From an uncultured Collinsella sp. (GTDB taxonomy: Bacteria > Actinomycetota > Coriobacteriia > Coriobacteriales > Coriobacteriaceae): a stretch of 6,799 nucleotides of DNA. The first letter of the stretch is position 1, and every line of letters begins with the position of its first letter. The translations under genes and the position numbers were made by a program. The notes below the pieces were generated by a model. The model had not been told where the DNA came from. It saw only the letters and a program-made list of their open reading frames with translations, and searched no databases. This document shows, piece after piece, positions 6,352 to 6,799 of this stretch. The stretch covers positions 1-6,799 of the forward strand of contig USPH01000074.1 of the NCBI GenBank assembly GCA_900556515.1, given 5' to 3'.

Positions 6352-6765
6352 ATGAAGAAGAACAAGAACTATGTGGACCTGAAGGACCAGCCGGTTCCCG
6401 AGGGCCAGCATCTGCTCGAGGTCGATGACCTTAAGATGTATTTCCATACCGAGGACGGCGTCGTTCGCGCTGTCGACGGTGTGTCCTACACGCTCGATCG
6501 CGGCGAGACCCTGGGTGTCGTCGGTGAGTCCGGCTCCGGTAAGTCCGTGACCGCCATGACCATCATGGGCCTCATCTCGATGCCTCCGGGAAAGATTGAG
6601 GGCGGCGACGTTCGCTATCGCGGTCGTTCTATCCTCGAAATGACCGAGGAAGAGATGCAGCACATTCGCGGTAACGATATCGCGATGATCTTCCAGGATC
6701 CTATGACCTCCCTGAACCCGGTTTATAAGATCGGCAAGCAGGTGGGCGAGGGCCTTCGTCTGCAC
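6352..6765 (+). CDS. oppD: Peptide-type ABC transporter ATP-binding protein, OppD/DppD family (3' end missing)
   Basis: ATPase subunit that powers the importer from the cytoplasmic side. The first 138 codons are present. [20 protein letters not shown] opens the nucleotide-binding domain at about residue 21, the Walker A motif GESGSGKS is at 58-65 (Lys64), and the Q-loop [11 protein letters not shown] is at 113-123 (Gln115), the typical OppD/DppD form. The signature LSGG, Walker B and C-terminal peptide-transporter region lie beyond the break. The ATG at 6352 is two bases after the oppC stop, with AAGGA (6338-6342) as ribosome binding site inside oppC. The reading frame runs on without a stop into adapter sequence from 6766, adding the false residues [11 protein letters not shown]; these are not part of the protein. 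An oppF partner would be expected next. The truncation is technical, not biological. Confidence 0.95.
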
Positions 6766-6799
6766 CTGTCTCTTATACACATCTCCGAGCCCACGAGAC
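6766..6799. other. Nextera-type transposase adapter (sequencing artefact)
   Basis: Bases 6766-6784 read CTGTCTCTTATACACATCT, the 19-base Tn5 mosaic end. Bases 6785-6799 read CCGAGCCCACGAGAC, the reverse complement of the Illumina Nextera read-2 adapter tail. The match as I recall it is complete and runs to the last base. It is library sequence left at the contig end and not a mobile element of the organism. True genomic sequence ends at 6765. Confidence 0.98.

Noticed and set aside
6217..6780. Minus-strand open frame of 187 codons at the window end
   Set aside because: Its first residues, MYKRQ, are translated from the adapter, and the rest is antisense to oppD and oppC.
6766..6799. Tn5/IS50 insertion in oppD, suggested by the mosaic end
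   Set aside because: The mosaic end is followed by the Nextera read-2 adapter tail and not by IS50 sequence, and it stands at the very end of the contig.

Overview
The window looks like a piece of a Coriobacteriia chromosome, most likely a Collinsella-type gut anaerobe. That is an inference from several signs: moderately high GC, an actinobacterial-style SecG beside triose-phosphate genes, a lipoprotein signal with a twin-arginine motif, and near-absence of TTA, CTA and TCA codons. No marker in the window fixes the species. All genes are on the + strand. It appears to be the end of a draft or metagenome-assembled contig, because the last 34 bases are a sequencing-library adapter and not genome.

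Region 1 (1-1875) is the end of a lower-glycolysis operon. It holds the 3' end of tpiA (triosephosphate isomerase) and, five bases on, a complete gpmI (cofactor-independent phosphoglycerate mutase), closed by a strong intrinsic terminator. Region 2 (1876-2287) is a single-gene unit, secG, the small SecYEG subunit, with its own weak promoter candidate, a good ribosome binding site and a strong terminator.

Region 3 (2288-6765) is a peptide-type ABC importer of the Opp/Dpp family. In order it has a structured leader, a substrate-binding lipoprotein (oppA), a 156-base spacer with a strong hairpin, two permeases (oppB, oppC) and the first 138 codons of an ATPase (oppD). The binding protein captures substrate outside the membrane, OppB and OppC form the channel, and OppD (with a presumed OppF beyond the window) drives transport. 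Tight spacing from oppB to oppD indicates one transcript. The hairpin after oppA could let the binding protein be made in excess.

No undescribed system was found among the proteins, which all belong to well-known families. The parts that known families do not explain are RNA-level structures: two adjacent bulged stem-loops in the oppA leader whose G-U pairs only work in the sense transcript, the oppA-oppB hairpin, and a small hairpin overlapping the oppB ribosome binding site. The adapter at the 3' end is a real artefact and should be trimmed.
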